From Verrucomicrobiota bacterium (lineage in GTDB: Bacteria > Verrucomicrobiota > Verrucomicrobiia > Opitutales > Opitutaceae), in contig JAEWIY010000116.1 of NCBI GenBank assembly GCA_023386835.1, positions 1 through 43,697 of the forward strand: DNA of 43,697 nt, given 5' to 3'. Shown one piece after another: positions 1-7,373 of the stretch. How positions within the stretch are numbered: position 1 is the stretch's first letter; every line of letters starts with the position of its first letter. The position numbers and the translations under genes were made by a program. Under the pieces are notes generated by a model, which worked only from the letters and a program-made list of their open reading frames with translations, made no database searches and had not been told where the DNA came from.

Positions 1-1
1 G

Positions 2-31
2 TTGCGCCGTGATCCGGCGCCGGTCCCATGA
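2..31 (+). CDS. Possible 3' end of an upstream gene (partial)
   Basis: The frame starting at base 2 is open from the window edge and ends in TGA at 29-31. That stop overlaps the ATG of the prepilin peptidase gene in an ATGA arrangement. The same 4-base overlap occurs five more times in this window, so an upstream co-transcribed gene is plausible. Only nine codons are visible and the product cannot be identified. A competing frame stops at base 12. Confidence 0.3.
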   Translation: MRRDPAPVP

Positions 32-951
32 GCTTCGATTTCGCCGCGTTTGATGCCGCCTTCCCCTGGTTTTTTGCTGCGGCGAGTTTTCTCTTCGGCG
101 CAATCGTCGGCAGCTTCCTGAACGTCGTCATCTACCGGGTGCCGCACGGCCAATCCGTGGTAAAGCCCGGTTCACACTGTGCCTGTGGCCAGCCAATTGC
201 ATGGTATGACAACATTCCGATTCTTAGCTGGTTTCTGTTGCGCGGCCGTGCCCGCTGCTGCGGCGCTCGTTACTCGTTCCGGTATCCGTTCGTCGAAACG
301 TTGACCGGCGCCCTGTTCCTGTGCGCCTGGCTGCAACACCCTCCCGCCAAGGCCGTCGTGGGCATGCTTTTCCTGAGCCTGCTCGTCGTGGCTTTTTTCA
401 TCGACCTCGACCACATGATCATCCCCGACGGCTGCACGATCGGCGGTGCAATCGTTGGGGTCGCGCTGGCCTTGTTCGTGCCGGCGCTGCACGGCTTCGG
501 CGGCGAGGAGTTCTACGTGCTCGGCTCGTTGCGTTCCGGAGCGGCAGCGATCATTGGGCTCCTGATCGGATCCGCCCTGGTGTTGTGGATCGCCCTGCTC
601 GCCGAAACGATCCTGCGCAAGGAAGCGATGGGCTTCGGGGACGTGAAGTTCCTCGGCATGATCGGCGCTTTCTGCGGATGGCAGGGCGCAATCTTCACCG
701 TATTTGGAGGAGCCATCGTCGGCACGATCTGGATCACCCTCTCGTTGATCTGGCAGAAAGCGTTCGGCCGCTCGGCGCCGGTCGCCCCACCGGCCGAAAC
801 ACCGGACGGTGAAACCACCGAACTGAAAATGGGTGCGCACGTTCCGTTCGGGCCGATGCTGGCGATCGCCGCGGCGCTCTACTTTCTGTTCGCCGAGCCG
901 TACGTGCTCGCGCACTTCGCAGAGTACGCGGCCCTCTTCGGCGCCAGCTAA
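28..951 (+). CDS. pilD: Prepilin peptidase / N-methyltransferase (A24 family)
   Basis: This is an inner-membrane aspartic peptidase that cleaves the leader of type IV pilins or type II secretion pseudopilins and methylates the new N-terminus. Length is 307 aa, usual for the two-domain form. The N-terminal segment (about 14-37) reads FGAIVGSFLNVVIYR, typical of the family. A cytoplasmic cysteine domain follows with Cys at 51, 53, 77 and 78, then the IPILSW motif region. The two catalytic aspartates are visible in the IDLDHMIIPD segment (near 126-134) and in GFGD (202-205). The rest is strongly hydrophobic with about eight membrane segments. The Cys pairs are CxC and CC rather than the common CxxC pairs, so zinc binding may differ. 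No pilin gene is in the window. Confidence 0.93.
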   Translation: MSFDFAAFDAAFPWFFAAASFLFGAIVGSFLNVVIYRVPHGQSVVKPGSHCACGQPIAWYDNIPILSWFLLRGRARCCGARYSFRYPFVETLTGALFLCAWLQHPPAKAVVGMLFLSLLVVAFFIDLDHMIIPDGCTIGGAIVGVALALFVPALHGFGGEEFYVLGSLRSGAAAIIGLLIGSALVLWIALLAETILRKEAMGFGDVKFLGMIGAFCGWQGAIFTVFGGAIVGTIWITLSLIWQKAFGRSAPVAPPAETPDGETTELKMGAHVPFGPMLAIAAALYFLFAEPYVLAHFAEYAALFGAS

Positions 952-954
952 GCG

Positions 955-2379
955 TCAACGCACCGGGCGGAGTTCCGCGCCCTGCCCCGTCTGCATGTGC
1001 AGCACATCCGGCCGGGCCCCGAAGCGCGCTTCGTAGGCGGCCGCGACTTGCGCCGCCGCCTGTTCGCTGAAGGCTTCGCTGGTGAGTGCCATCACGGCGC
1101 CACCAAAACCACCTCCGCTCAGTCGCGCGCCCCACACGTTCGGCGTCGCCGTGAGCTGATCCACGAGGAAATCGAGCTCGGGTGTGCTGTTCTCGAACAA
1201 GTGCTGCGAACTGCGATGCGAAGCGGTCAACGCCGCACCCACGCTGGCGAGATCGCCACGCGCAAGCGCGGCACACGTCGCGTCGACGCGCGCGATCTCC
1301 TCCACCACATGGCGTGCCCGCCGATGCACGGCTGCGGGCAGACGCTCTCGCGCCGCGGCCACGATCTCGGGTGTCACGTCGGCCAACAGTTTCACGCCCA
1401 GCAGCTTGGCCGCCTCCATGCACTCGCGGTGGCGTTCCGCATAAAGCCCATCGACCAGCGCGTGTTTCGTGTGGGTGTTAAAAACCCAGAAGTGCGCGCC
1501 GCTCGGCATCGGCACCGTGGAGAACGTCGGCACCCGGCAGTCGATGAAAACCAGATGATCCTTCTCTCCAAAACCGGACACGCCTTGGTCAAGGATGCCA
1601 CACGGCACACCAACGAAGTGGTTTTCGGCGTGGCGACCGACTTTAACGACGGTCTCGCGGGACGGCTCCTCGCCGGTCAAGGCGAGGAAGGCGAGCGCCG
1701 ACGCCAACTCGATGGCCGCGCTGCTGCTCAAGCCCGCGCCCGTCGGCAGATCGGAGGCCGCGACGTAGTCAAAACCCTCCGGCACCTTCAGGTTGAACTC
1801 CGGGAGCGCGGCGATCACGCCCAACGGGTAGTTCACCCAACTGTCCTTGCCCTCAACACGTTTCGGTTGTCCCTCCTGCTCCACGAGACGCCCGCCAAAT
1901 TCACTGTAGAACCGGCGCTTTCCATCCTCCCGTCGCGCGACCGCGACCCAAACCCCACGATCGAGCGCTGCTCCGAGCACCGTGCCGCCATTGTAGTCGG
2001 TATGATTGCCGATGAACTCGATTCGGCCCGGCGCACGCGCGATGAAGTCAGGCTCGCGCCCAAATTGCTGACGAAACACGCCCGTGAGAGTCGACTGCAT
2101 GGCAGAAACGGTAAATCTCCGCCCGTCGTTGGCCGGGTCAACGGGTTTCGTGGGCGACGAGACATCCAGCGTGGCACCTTCGAAGCCGGCCGGAGTTTCG
2201 CCTTGGGCACCCTTGGTCAGCAGCTCGAGCAGGTACTGCATCGCCTGCACACGTGACCAACCGCGGCTTTCGACCAGTTGATCGCAGCGCTTGATCAGTT
2301 GCCGCGCCATCGCGTCAGCCTGCGCCGGCGGCGCGCCGAGCCGGGTGCACAATGCAGCGATCGATTGCTGTTCGTTCAT
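955..2379 (-). CDS. galK: Galactokinase with N-terminal extension
   Basis: This GHMP-family kinase makes galactose 1-phosphate, the first step of the Leloir pathway. The galactokinase signature GRIEFIGNHTDYNGG lies at 118-132, the ATP-binding PTGAGLSSSAA at 212-222, the probable catalytic Asp at 264 (GILDQ) and the third GHMP motif GGGFGGAV at 422-429. The protein has 474 aa against about 380-390 in most galactokinases. The excess is at the N-terminus: residues 1 to about 90 form a helical, charged region with no recognised domain. Asn replaces the usual Glu before HTDY, a variant also seen in other galactokinases. Its ATG overlaps the ygfZ stop by 4 bases (ATGA), so translation is probably coupled to ygfZ. 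An aldose 1-epimerase gene lies far away at 40578. Confidence 0.95.
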   Translation of the reverse strand: MNEQQSIAALCTRLGAPPAQADAMARQLIKRCDQLVESRGWSRVQAMQYLLELLTKGAQGETPAGFEGATLDVSSPTKPVDPANDGRRFTVSAMQSTLTGVFRQQFGREPDFIARAPGRIEFIGNHTDYNGGTVLGAALDRGVWVAVARREDGKRRFYSEFGGRLVEQEGQPKRVEGKDSWVNYPLGVIAALPEFNLKVPEGFDYVAASDLPTGAGLSSSAAIELASALAFLALTGEEPSRETVVKVGRHAENHFVGVPCGILDQGVSGFGEKDHLVFIDCRVPTFSTVPMPSGAHFWVFNTHTKHALVDGLYAERHRECMEAAKLLGVKLLADVTPEIVAAARERLPAAVHRRARHVVEEIARVDATCAALARGDLASVGAALTASHRSSQHLFENSTPELDFLVDQLTATPNVWGARLSGGGFGGAVMALTSEAFSEQAAAQVAAAYEARFGARPDVLHMQTGQGAELRPVR

Positions 2380-3317
2380 GACTGCGAGTGGGAGTTTTCC
2401 GCCAGCACAAGGATGTCAGCACTTCCGGAGGGTTCGGCGGCCAATGCCTGCCCGGGCTCCCAGCCGACCAGCGAGAGCATCACCAATCCGACCCAGCCCT
2501 TATCGAGTGACGCCACGGCGCGCAACGTCCCGACGGCTTTGTCCGCGTGGTAGAGATTGGCGCCAACCGCCGGCGCTGGGCCGCGACCGATCACCCGTTG
2601 CAGGCTCCGGCGCACCCGTCCGAGGGAATGCAACCGCGCCATCACTTCCTGCCCCAGATAACAGCCCTTCGTGTAGGAGATCGCCACCGCTTCCAAGCCA
2701 GCTTCGTTCGGCAGATCCTGCTCCCCCAGCTCCTGCGGGATCGCTGGGAAACCCGCGAGGATTCGCGCTCGCCGCAGCAGTTCGTCATCCAGCTGCGGCA
2801 GCTCCGCACATAAAGCGGCGCCAGCCGGCTGAAGCAGCTCCCATGTATCGCCAGCGGCACGACGGCCGCGAAAAATCCATCCCTCGCCGACCCGTCCCAG
2901 CGCGCCTGGCCCCGGCAGAGTGATGCCGCGTGCTGCTGCCCACGCTCGGCCAGCCGGCCCGGCCAAAACGGCACCCGTCCACGCGGCGGTGACGTCCTCC
3001 AGCTCGACTTCGTCGGCGATGAGGTACGCGTCCAGCCGCTCGCGGATGACCGAGGCCGGGCTGCTTGGGCTAACGAGAACGAATTCCGTCGGGCTGAGAC
3101 GAAGAACAAAGCTGTCGGCCAACACTCGTCCTTTCTGATTTAGCCATAAACCATACGTCACCGTCGTCGCTCGATCGCTTCTAAGCTCCTGTGTGAACTG
3201 CCCTTGCAGAAACATCAATGCATCCGGTCCGTCCGCTTTGATGAGCGCCGGCAGCGAAACGCGCCCCGCGACCGAAAGAGCGAAAGATTTTTGCAGATTC
3301 TCTAAATTTTCGTACAT
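2376..3317 (-). CDS. ygfZ: YgfZ/GcvT-like folate-binding protein
   Basis: This is a tetrahydrofolate-dependent protein of the YgfZ (IBA57-like) family, known to support maturation or repair of certain iron-sulfur enzymes in the cytoplasm. The defining motif KGCYLGQE is at 217-224, followed by ARLHSLGRVRR. The N-terminal part (about 25-110) has the GcvT-like LQGQFTQEL and LNQKGRVLAD segments. Length is 313 aa, similar to E. coli YgfZ (326). The chosen ATG gives MYENLENLQK; no clear Shine-Dalgarno sequence precedes it. It is the first gene of a two-gene unit with galK, and its stop overlaps the galK start. The pairing with galactokinase has no obvious metabolic logic. Confidence 0.93.
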   Translation of the reverse strand: MYENLENLQKSFALSVAGRVSLPALIKADGPDALMFLQGQFTQELRSDRATTVTYGLWLNQKGRVLADSFVLRLSPTEFVLVSPSSPASVIRERLDAYLIADEVELEDVTAAWTGAVLAGPAGRAWAAARGITLPGPGALGRVGEGWIFRGRRAAGDTWELLQPAGAALCAELPQLDDELLRRARILAGFPAIPQELGEQDLPNEAGLEAVAISYTKGCYLGQEVMARLHSLGRVRRSLQRVIGRGPAPAVGANLYHADKAVGTLRAVASLDKGWVGLVMLSLVGWEPGQALAAEPSGSADILVLAENSHSQS

Positions 3318-3359
3318 CGCAATTTACGTAATTTTCTGCGAGATTTTGAGAACTTTCTA

Positions 3360-3387
3360 TTGACGCACAGTGAGCGCGTGCTATCAA
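3360..3387 (+). promoter_or_regulatory. Candidate sigma-70 promoter ahead of the aroG leader
   Basis: TTGACG at 3360-3365 and TATCAA at 3382-3387 are separated by 16 bases in the only AT-rich patch of this intergenic region. Transcription would start near 3394 and run into the two hairpins and terminator at 3411-3490. It could serve aroG or a free-standing short RNA. It was assigned by eye only. Confidence 0.35.
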
Positions 3388-3410
3388 TAGCACCATCAGA
3401 TTTTTCAATT

Positions 3411-3490
3411 CTCCCGCCTAGCGGGAGTTTTGGGGTAACTAAGAAAGCAAATGGCCGGTCGCTTAGGGGTAGGCGACCGGCCAACTTTTT
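3411..3490 (+). ncRNA. Structured leader or small RNA upstream of aroG
   Basis: Two perfect hairpins lie in series. The first is CTCCCGC-CTA-GCGGGAG (3411-3427) followed by TTTT. The second is a 10-bp stem (3453-3462 with 3473-3482) followed by a T run. CGCCTA in the first hairpin (3415-3420) is complementary to TAGGCG (3470-3475) in the second, so the two structures could exclude each other. This would fit transcription attenuation of DAHP synthase, or an independent RNA of about 100 nt. No known riboswitch class was recognised, and no short leader peptide rich in aromatic codons was found. Confidence 0.4.
3453..3490 (+). terminator. Intrinsic terminator, plus strand, 139 bases before aroG
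   Basis: The perfect 10-bp stem GGCCGGTCGC / GCGACCGGCC has a 10-base loop and is followed by AACTTTTT. The upstream neighbours galK and ygfZ run the other way, so the terminator can only act on a transcript that starts in this intergenic region. Confidence 0.72.
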
Positions 3491-3628
3491 GTCCGGATCT
3501 GGCGACACGCTTCTCGCCCTTGGCCCACGCCAGCCCGAATGCGCCTGACGATAGCGTGTCAACGAACTCGGCCGAACCGCGTGTTCTGGCTTTCCGGAAA
3601 TCGAACTTCCTAGCACGCTGGCCGGTTC

Positions 3629-4684
3629 ATGCAGCGTACGTCCGATCTAAACGTCCTCGAGACGCGGGCCCTTCCTTCACCAGCGGAGATGCTGGCCGAG
3701 TTGCCGAAAACCGAACAGCAGGCGGCCTTCATCACACGAGCACGTGAGGAGATCCACAAACTGATCTTCACCGAGGATCAGCGCTTCCTGCTGATCGTCG
3801 GCCCCTGCTCGATCCACGACGTTGCCGCCGGCCGTGAGTACGCCCAGCGCCTGGCGCGCCTCGCCGCCGAAGTGGCTGACCGCGTCATGATCGTGATGCG
3901 CGTCTATTTCGAGAAGCCGCGCACCACTGTCGGTTGGAAGGGCCTGATCATGGATCCGCGCCTCGACGGTTCACACGATCTCGCCGCCGGCCTCCGTCTC
4001 GCCCGTTCGTTCCTGCGGGAAGTTCTCGATCTCGGCCTGCCAACCGCCACCGAGCTGCTGGACCCGATCACCCCGCAGTACATCGCCGACCTGATTTGCT
4101 GGTCGGCCATCGGCGCGCGCACGACGGAATCCCAAACCCACCGCCAAATGGCGTCAGGCCTGTCGATGCCGCTCGGCTTCAAGAACAGCACCGATGGGTC
4201 CTTCGGCGCCGCGATCAACGCCATCCGCGCCGCAGCGCAGCCGCAGACGTTCCTCGGCATCAACACCGACGGGCGCGCGTCGGCCGTCGTCACGCGCGGC
4301 AATCCAAACTGCCATATTGTGCTCCGCGGCGGCGCCGCCGGGCCCAACTACTCGCCCGCACACGTCGCCGAGGCGGAGTTGGTCCTGACGAAGGCCAATC
4401 TTCCCCGTTCGATCCTCGTCGACTGCTCGCACGACAACTCCGCCAAACAGCCTGCGCGCCAGCCGGAGGTGATGCGCGAACTCCTGCGGCAGATTGGCGC
4501 CGGCAATCGCTCCATCATGGGCGCGATGGTCGAGAGCAACCTTGAAGCCGGCAACCAGCCCTTCCCGCAGCCAAAGGAAACGCTGCGCTACGGCGTCAGC
4601 ATCACCGACGGGTGCATTGACTGGGCCACCACCGAGGCAATGGTGCGGGAAATTCACGCCTCACTCGCCTCCCGCTTCGCCTGA
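3629..4684 (+). CDS. aroG: 3-deoxy-7-phosphoheptulonate (DAHP) synthase, class I
   Basis: This cytoplasmic enzyme condenses phosphoenolpyruvate with erythrose 4-phosphate, the first step of the shikimate pathway. Length is 351 aa, equal to the E. coli AroF/G/H type. Family landmarks include GPCSIHD (about 58-64), RVYFEKPRTTVGWKG, ATELLDPITPQY, GARTTESQTHRQMASG, FKNSTDGS, the HIVLRGG segment, VDCSHDNSAKQ and GVSITDGCIDW near the end. The ATG start gives an N-terminus that aligns with E. coli AroG, including the N-terminal arm used for feedback inhibition. Which amino acid inhibits it cannot be told from sequence alone, so aroG stands for the family. A structured leader with a terminator precedes it. 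Confidence 0.95.
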   Translation: MQRTSDLNVLETRALPSPAEMLAELPKTEQQAAFITRAREEIHKLIFTEDQRFLLIVGPCSIHDVAAGREYAQRLARLAAEVADRVMIVMRVYFEKPRTTVGWKGLIMDPRLDGSHDLAAGLRLARSFLREVLDLGLPTATELLDPITPQYIADLICWSAIGARTTESQTHRQMASGLSMPLGFKNSTDGSFGAAINAIRAAAQPQTFLGINTDGRASAVVTRGNPNCHIVLRGGAAGPNYSPAHVAEAELVLTKANLPRSILVDCSHDNSAKQPARQPEVMRELLRQIGAGNRSIMGAMVESNLEAGNQPFPQPKETLRYGVSITDGCIDWATTEAMVREIHASLASRFA

Positions 4685-4775
4685 GCGGGCGGTGCTCACA
4701 CCTAAATCCGCGATGTGTCGGCCAAATAGTGCGTGTCCCATGGCCGCCGAACATGGTTAAGTCTTACTCTCGCCT

Positions 4776-5756
4776 ATGAAATCCCCCCTCCGCGTTGCCG
4801 TCACCGGTGCTGCCGGTCAAATCGGTTACTCCCTGCTGTTTCGCATCGCCTCCGGCGCGATGTTCGGGCCCGAGCAGCCGGTCATCCTGCAATTGATTGA
4901 AGCGCCGATCGAGAAGGCGATGAAGGCCCTCGAGGGCGTCGCCATGGAACTCGAGGACTGCGCGTTCCCCCTCCTCAAGGGATTGGTGCTCACCGACGAT
5001 GCCAACGTCGGCTTCAAGGACGCCAACTGGTGCCTGCTTGTCGGTGCCAAACCGCGCGGCCCCGGCATGGAGCGTGCCGACCTGCTGAAGGACAACGGCA
5101 AGATCTTCATCGCCCAAGGCCGCGTCATCGACGCGGTCGCCGCGGAGGACGCCCGCGTCGCGGTGGTCGGCAATCCGGCCAACACCAACTGCATGATCGC
5201 TGCCAGCCAGGCCAAGCGCCTGCCCGCGGAGCGCTTCACCGCAATGGTCCGCCTGGACCAGAATCGCGCCCAGAGTCAGCTCGCCAAGAAGGCCGGTGTC
5301 GATCTGACCGAGGTGAAGGACATCTTCATCTACGGCAACCACAGCCCGACCATGTTCCCGGCCTTTGCGCACGCGACCATCGCCGGCAAACCCGCTCCGT
5401 CCGTGATCAACGACGCCGCCTGGTTGCAGGGGCCGTTCTGCGAAACCGTCGGCAAACGCGGTGCCGCGATCATCGCCGCTCGCGGTGCGTCCTCCGCCGC
5501 CTCCGCGGCCAACGCCCTCGTTGACCACGTTCGCGACCTCGTGACGCCGGGCGCCATTCACTCCGTCGCGGTGAAGTCCAACGGTGTTTACGGCTTCGAC
5601 GCCAACGTCTGGGCCGGTGTGCCGGTGCGCACAACGACGCCCGGCAGTTACGAGGTCATCACCGGCTACAACATGGACGACTTCGCGAAGTCGAAGATCG
5701 CAGCCACCAACAAGGAGTTGGTTGAAGAGCGCGCGGCCGTTGTCGACATGCTCTGA
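4776..5756 (+). CDS. mdh: Malate dehydrogenase (NAD-dependent)
   Basis: This TCA-cycle enzyme converts malate to oxaloacetate. Length is 326 aa, typical of the dimeric cytosolic-type MDH. The Rossmann motif GAAGQIG is at 11-17. Substrate-binding arginines are seen at 94 and 100 (KPRGPGMER) and at 164, and the catalytic pair is Asp161 (LDQNR) and His189 (GNHSPTM). VGNPANTN at 131-138 is also diagnostic. The gene stands alone, with 91 bases to aroG and its own strong terminator downstream. No clear Shine-Dalgarno sequence precedes the ATG. Confidence 0.96.
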   Translation: MKSPLRVAVTGAAGQIGYSLLFRIASGAMFGPEQPVILQLIEAPIEKAMKALEGVAMELEDCAFPLLKGLVLTDDANVGFKDANWCLLVGAKPRGPGMERADLLKDNGKIFIAQGRVIDAVAAEDARVAVVGNPANTNCMIAASQAKRLPAERFTAMVRLDQNRAQSQLAKKAGVDLTEVKDIFIYGNHSPTMFPAFAHATIAGKPAPSVINDAAWLQGPFCETVGKRGAAIIAARGASSAASAANALVDHVRDLVTPGAIHSVAVKSNGVYGFDANVWAGVPVRTTTPGSYEVITGYNMDDFAKSKIAATNKELVEERAAVVDML

Positions 5757-5782
5757 GCGAAGGAGCGAGTTCAGATCTGCCA

Positions 5783-5809
5783 GCGGCCACTTCCCGTGGC
5801 CGCTTTTTT
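5783..5809 (+). terminator. Intrinsic terminator after mdh
   Basis: GCGGCCAC (5783-5790), loop TTCCC and GTGGCCGC (5796-5803) are followed by six T. The T run is on the plus strand only, so it ends the mdh transcript and not the convergent gene at 5815. Confidence 0.87.
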
Positions 5810-5814
5810 GTCGG

Positions 5815-6564
5815 TCAATCTCCCAGCAGTCCGGCGAGTGAAGGCTGTTCGGACAACGCGAACGCCTGTCGCACGAGCAGAAAAGCGTCGAACAACTCCG
5901 CCGGCGAACCGGAGCGCGGAAACACCATCGTGAGGGTCGCTCCATCACACGTCACCACGGCTTCCACACCCGGAACAGAAAGTGTGCAGAATCGGCAATC
6001 GGACGGATAATCCACCCGCAGCCTCGTCTCATCATCGAGGTCTTCCACCGCGTCGATTACCGCCTCCACACGCACGCCGCGCAGCAGGTGAAAACCCAGT
6101 TCGCTAAAGGTCCCGGCGAACAGTCCGTCGAAGGTCGGCTCACGCACCAGCGCGAACTGGTTCAGCTGGTGCAGCGTCCGAGTCAGCGTGAACTGATCCG
6201 GCGCTCGGTCATCCAGCGCGTAGTTCAGCTCAAACGTGAAATCGCGCGCGGTCAGCACCGCGGAGGGTGAGGCCAGGTCCAGCGAGACGTCCCGCCGCTT
6301 GTAACCCAGAGCCGTTTTCGTCCGCTGGAACCACGTCTCGGCCTCTTCCGCCAACTCGGCCGCGCAGAGTCGGCCCAGAAACGCCGACGTGGTGGCATTC
6401 ACAGCGTCCGGAGCGGTGTGCCGGGACTTGTCGAACCCACGCAGCTGTTTCACCCGCCCGCCGGTACGACCAGTGAGGGCGACACGAGCCACCACCCCCC
6501 GCAGGTCTTGGGCCGACGCCGATTCCATCGCCGCAATGAGCGGGAACCGCGTCGGCTGGGACAA
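5815..6564 (-). CDS. Unrecognised conserved-looking protein, 249 aa
   Basis: I do not recognise the family. The product is soluble-looking, with no signal peptide or membrane segment, mixed alpha/beta composition and a CRFC Cys pair (CxxC) near residue 190 that could bind metal or form a disulfide. The open frame starts with TTG at 6564, with GAGG about 10 bases upstream; an ATG at codon 13 (6528) is an alternative start. It lies 24 bases downstream of the small membrane protein gene at 6589-6888 on the same strand, so the two probably form an operon. It converges on mdh with only a terminator between them. GC-rich third positions match the neighbours, which supports real coding. Confidence 0.7.
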   Translation of the reverse strand: MSQPTRFPLIAAMESASAQDLRGVVARVALTGRTGGRVKQLRGFDKSRHTAPDAVNATTSAFLGRLCAAELAEEAETWFQRTKTALGYKRRDVSLDLASPSAVLTARDFTFELNYALDDRAPDQFTLTRTLHQLNQFALVREPTFDGLFAGTFSELGFHLLRGVRVEAVIDAVEDLDDETRLRVDYPSDCRFCTLSVPGVEAVVTCDGATLTMVFPRSGSPAELFDAFLLVRQAFALSEQPSLAGLLGD

Positions 6565-6588
6565 CCCATTTCGCCTCGCGAGCGTGTA

Positions 6589-6888
6589 TTAGGCGTGCGT
6601 GGTGAGACTGCGGATCACCGCAATCAGTCCGACGATCGCGAGCAACGGCAGCAGAATCGGGAGCAGGGCGACACCCAGCACGGCCAGTCCCACTACCGCC
6701 GCCAGGGCGAAGGCGGCCGCGCCAGCAATCACACTGGCCGCTGTGGCTGCAAGGGCGCCCGTTGCTCCCAGCACGGTGCTGACACCGACGAAGGCGATTC
6801 CAGCGATCCCGGGCCAGAAGTGGCAGATCACCAGAGCCAGGAAAGCAATCAGCAGGAGTTTGCCGGCGAGGGAAAGAGGCGTGTTCAT
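6589..6888 (-). CDS. Small hydrophobic membrane protein, 99 aa
   Basis: The protein is almost entirely hydrophobic, with about three membrane segments (roughly 9-34, 38-65 and 66-93), rich in Ala, Val, Leu and Ile, and a short polar tail SLTTHA. The family is not recognised. The frame stays open upstream to 7029, but that would overlap the divergent mutT gene and add an arginine-rich segment unlike the rest, so the ATG at 6888 (MNTPLSLAGK) is preferred. GAGGTGG lies about 15 bases upstream. It is the first gene of a likely pair with the 249-aa protein. Confidence 0.68.
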   Translation of the reverse strand: MNTPLSLAGKLLLIAFLALVICHFWPGIAGIAFVGVSTVLGATGALAATAASVIAGAAAFALAAVVGLAVLGVALLPILLPLLAIVGLIAVIRSLTTHA

Positions 6889-6956
6889 GCCACAAATACC
6901 CACCTCGGGGAATTGAAGTTGCACGAAACCGGTGAACGCGTGCTGCATTCGCGACG

Positions 6957-7364
6957 ATGTCGTCACCGCCCAAAGTCGTCCCGGTCGTGTGTGCGTTGAT
7001 TGAGCGCGACGGATTGGTGCTCGTCGCACAGCGACCCGCTCACAAGCACCTGGGGCTCAAATGGGAGTTTCCCGGCGGGAAGGTGGAAGCCGGAGAAGAT
7101 CCACCCGCGGCATTGCTGCGTGAAATTCGTGAGGAGCTGGGTTGTGCGTTGACGGCTCTGCGCGCGCTTCCGATCTCCCGGCATCACTACGAAAATCTGA
7201 CGGTGGAGATGATTCCGTTCGTCGCGCAGCTAGCTCCAGACACCGAACCCCATCCGCACGAACACGCCGCCGTGCAGTGGGTTCAACCCGAGCAACTCCG
7301 GGCCGTCGACCTCGCAGCCGCGGACGTGCCGATTGTGCAGACTTACCTCGCCGCGCGAGGCTGA
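6957..7364 (+). CDS. mutT: MutT-type Nudix hydrolase (8-oxo-dGTP diphosphatase)
   Basis: This cytoplasmic pyrophosphohydrolase removes oxidised dGTP. The complete Nudix box (GX5EX7REUXEEXGU) begins at GGKVEAGE and ends in REIREELGC, roughly residues 40-62. The N-terminus VVCALIERDGLVLVAQRP and the segment GLKWEFPGGK are typical of MutT and its close relatives. Length is 135 aa against 129 in E. coli MutT. A tail such as HEHAAVQWV matches the family. The gene is divergent from the small membrane protein gene and convergent with the pectin operon; its stop lies 9 bases from the end of the CE12-GH43 gene, with no obvious terminator between. Confidence 0.9.
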   Translation: MSSPPKVVPVVCALIERDGLVLVAQRPAHKHLGLKWEFPGGKVEAGEDPPAALLREIREELGCALTALRALPISRHHYENLTVEMIPFVAQLAPDTEPHPHEHAAVQWVQPEQLRAVDLAAADVPIVQTYLAARG

Positions 7365-7373
7365 GGGCGACGA

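Noticed and set aside
997..2256. 419-codon open frame on the plus strand
   Set aside because: Antisense shadow of galK with arginine/histidine-rich composition and no domain.
3411..3450. Possible preQ1-type riboswitch (stem, CTA loop, AACTAAG)
   Set aside because: The loop is only three bases and the conserved A-rich tail is missing; the downstream gene is DAHP synthase, not a queuosine gene.
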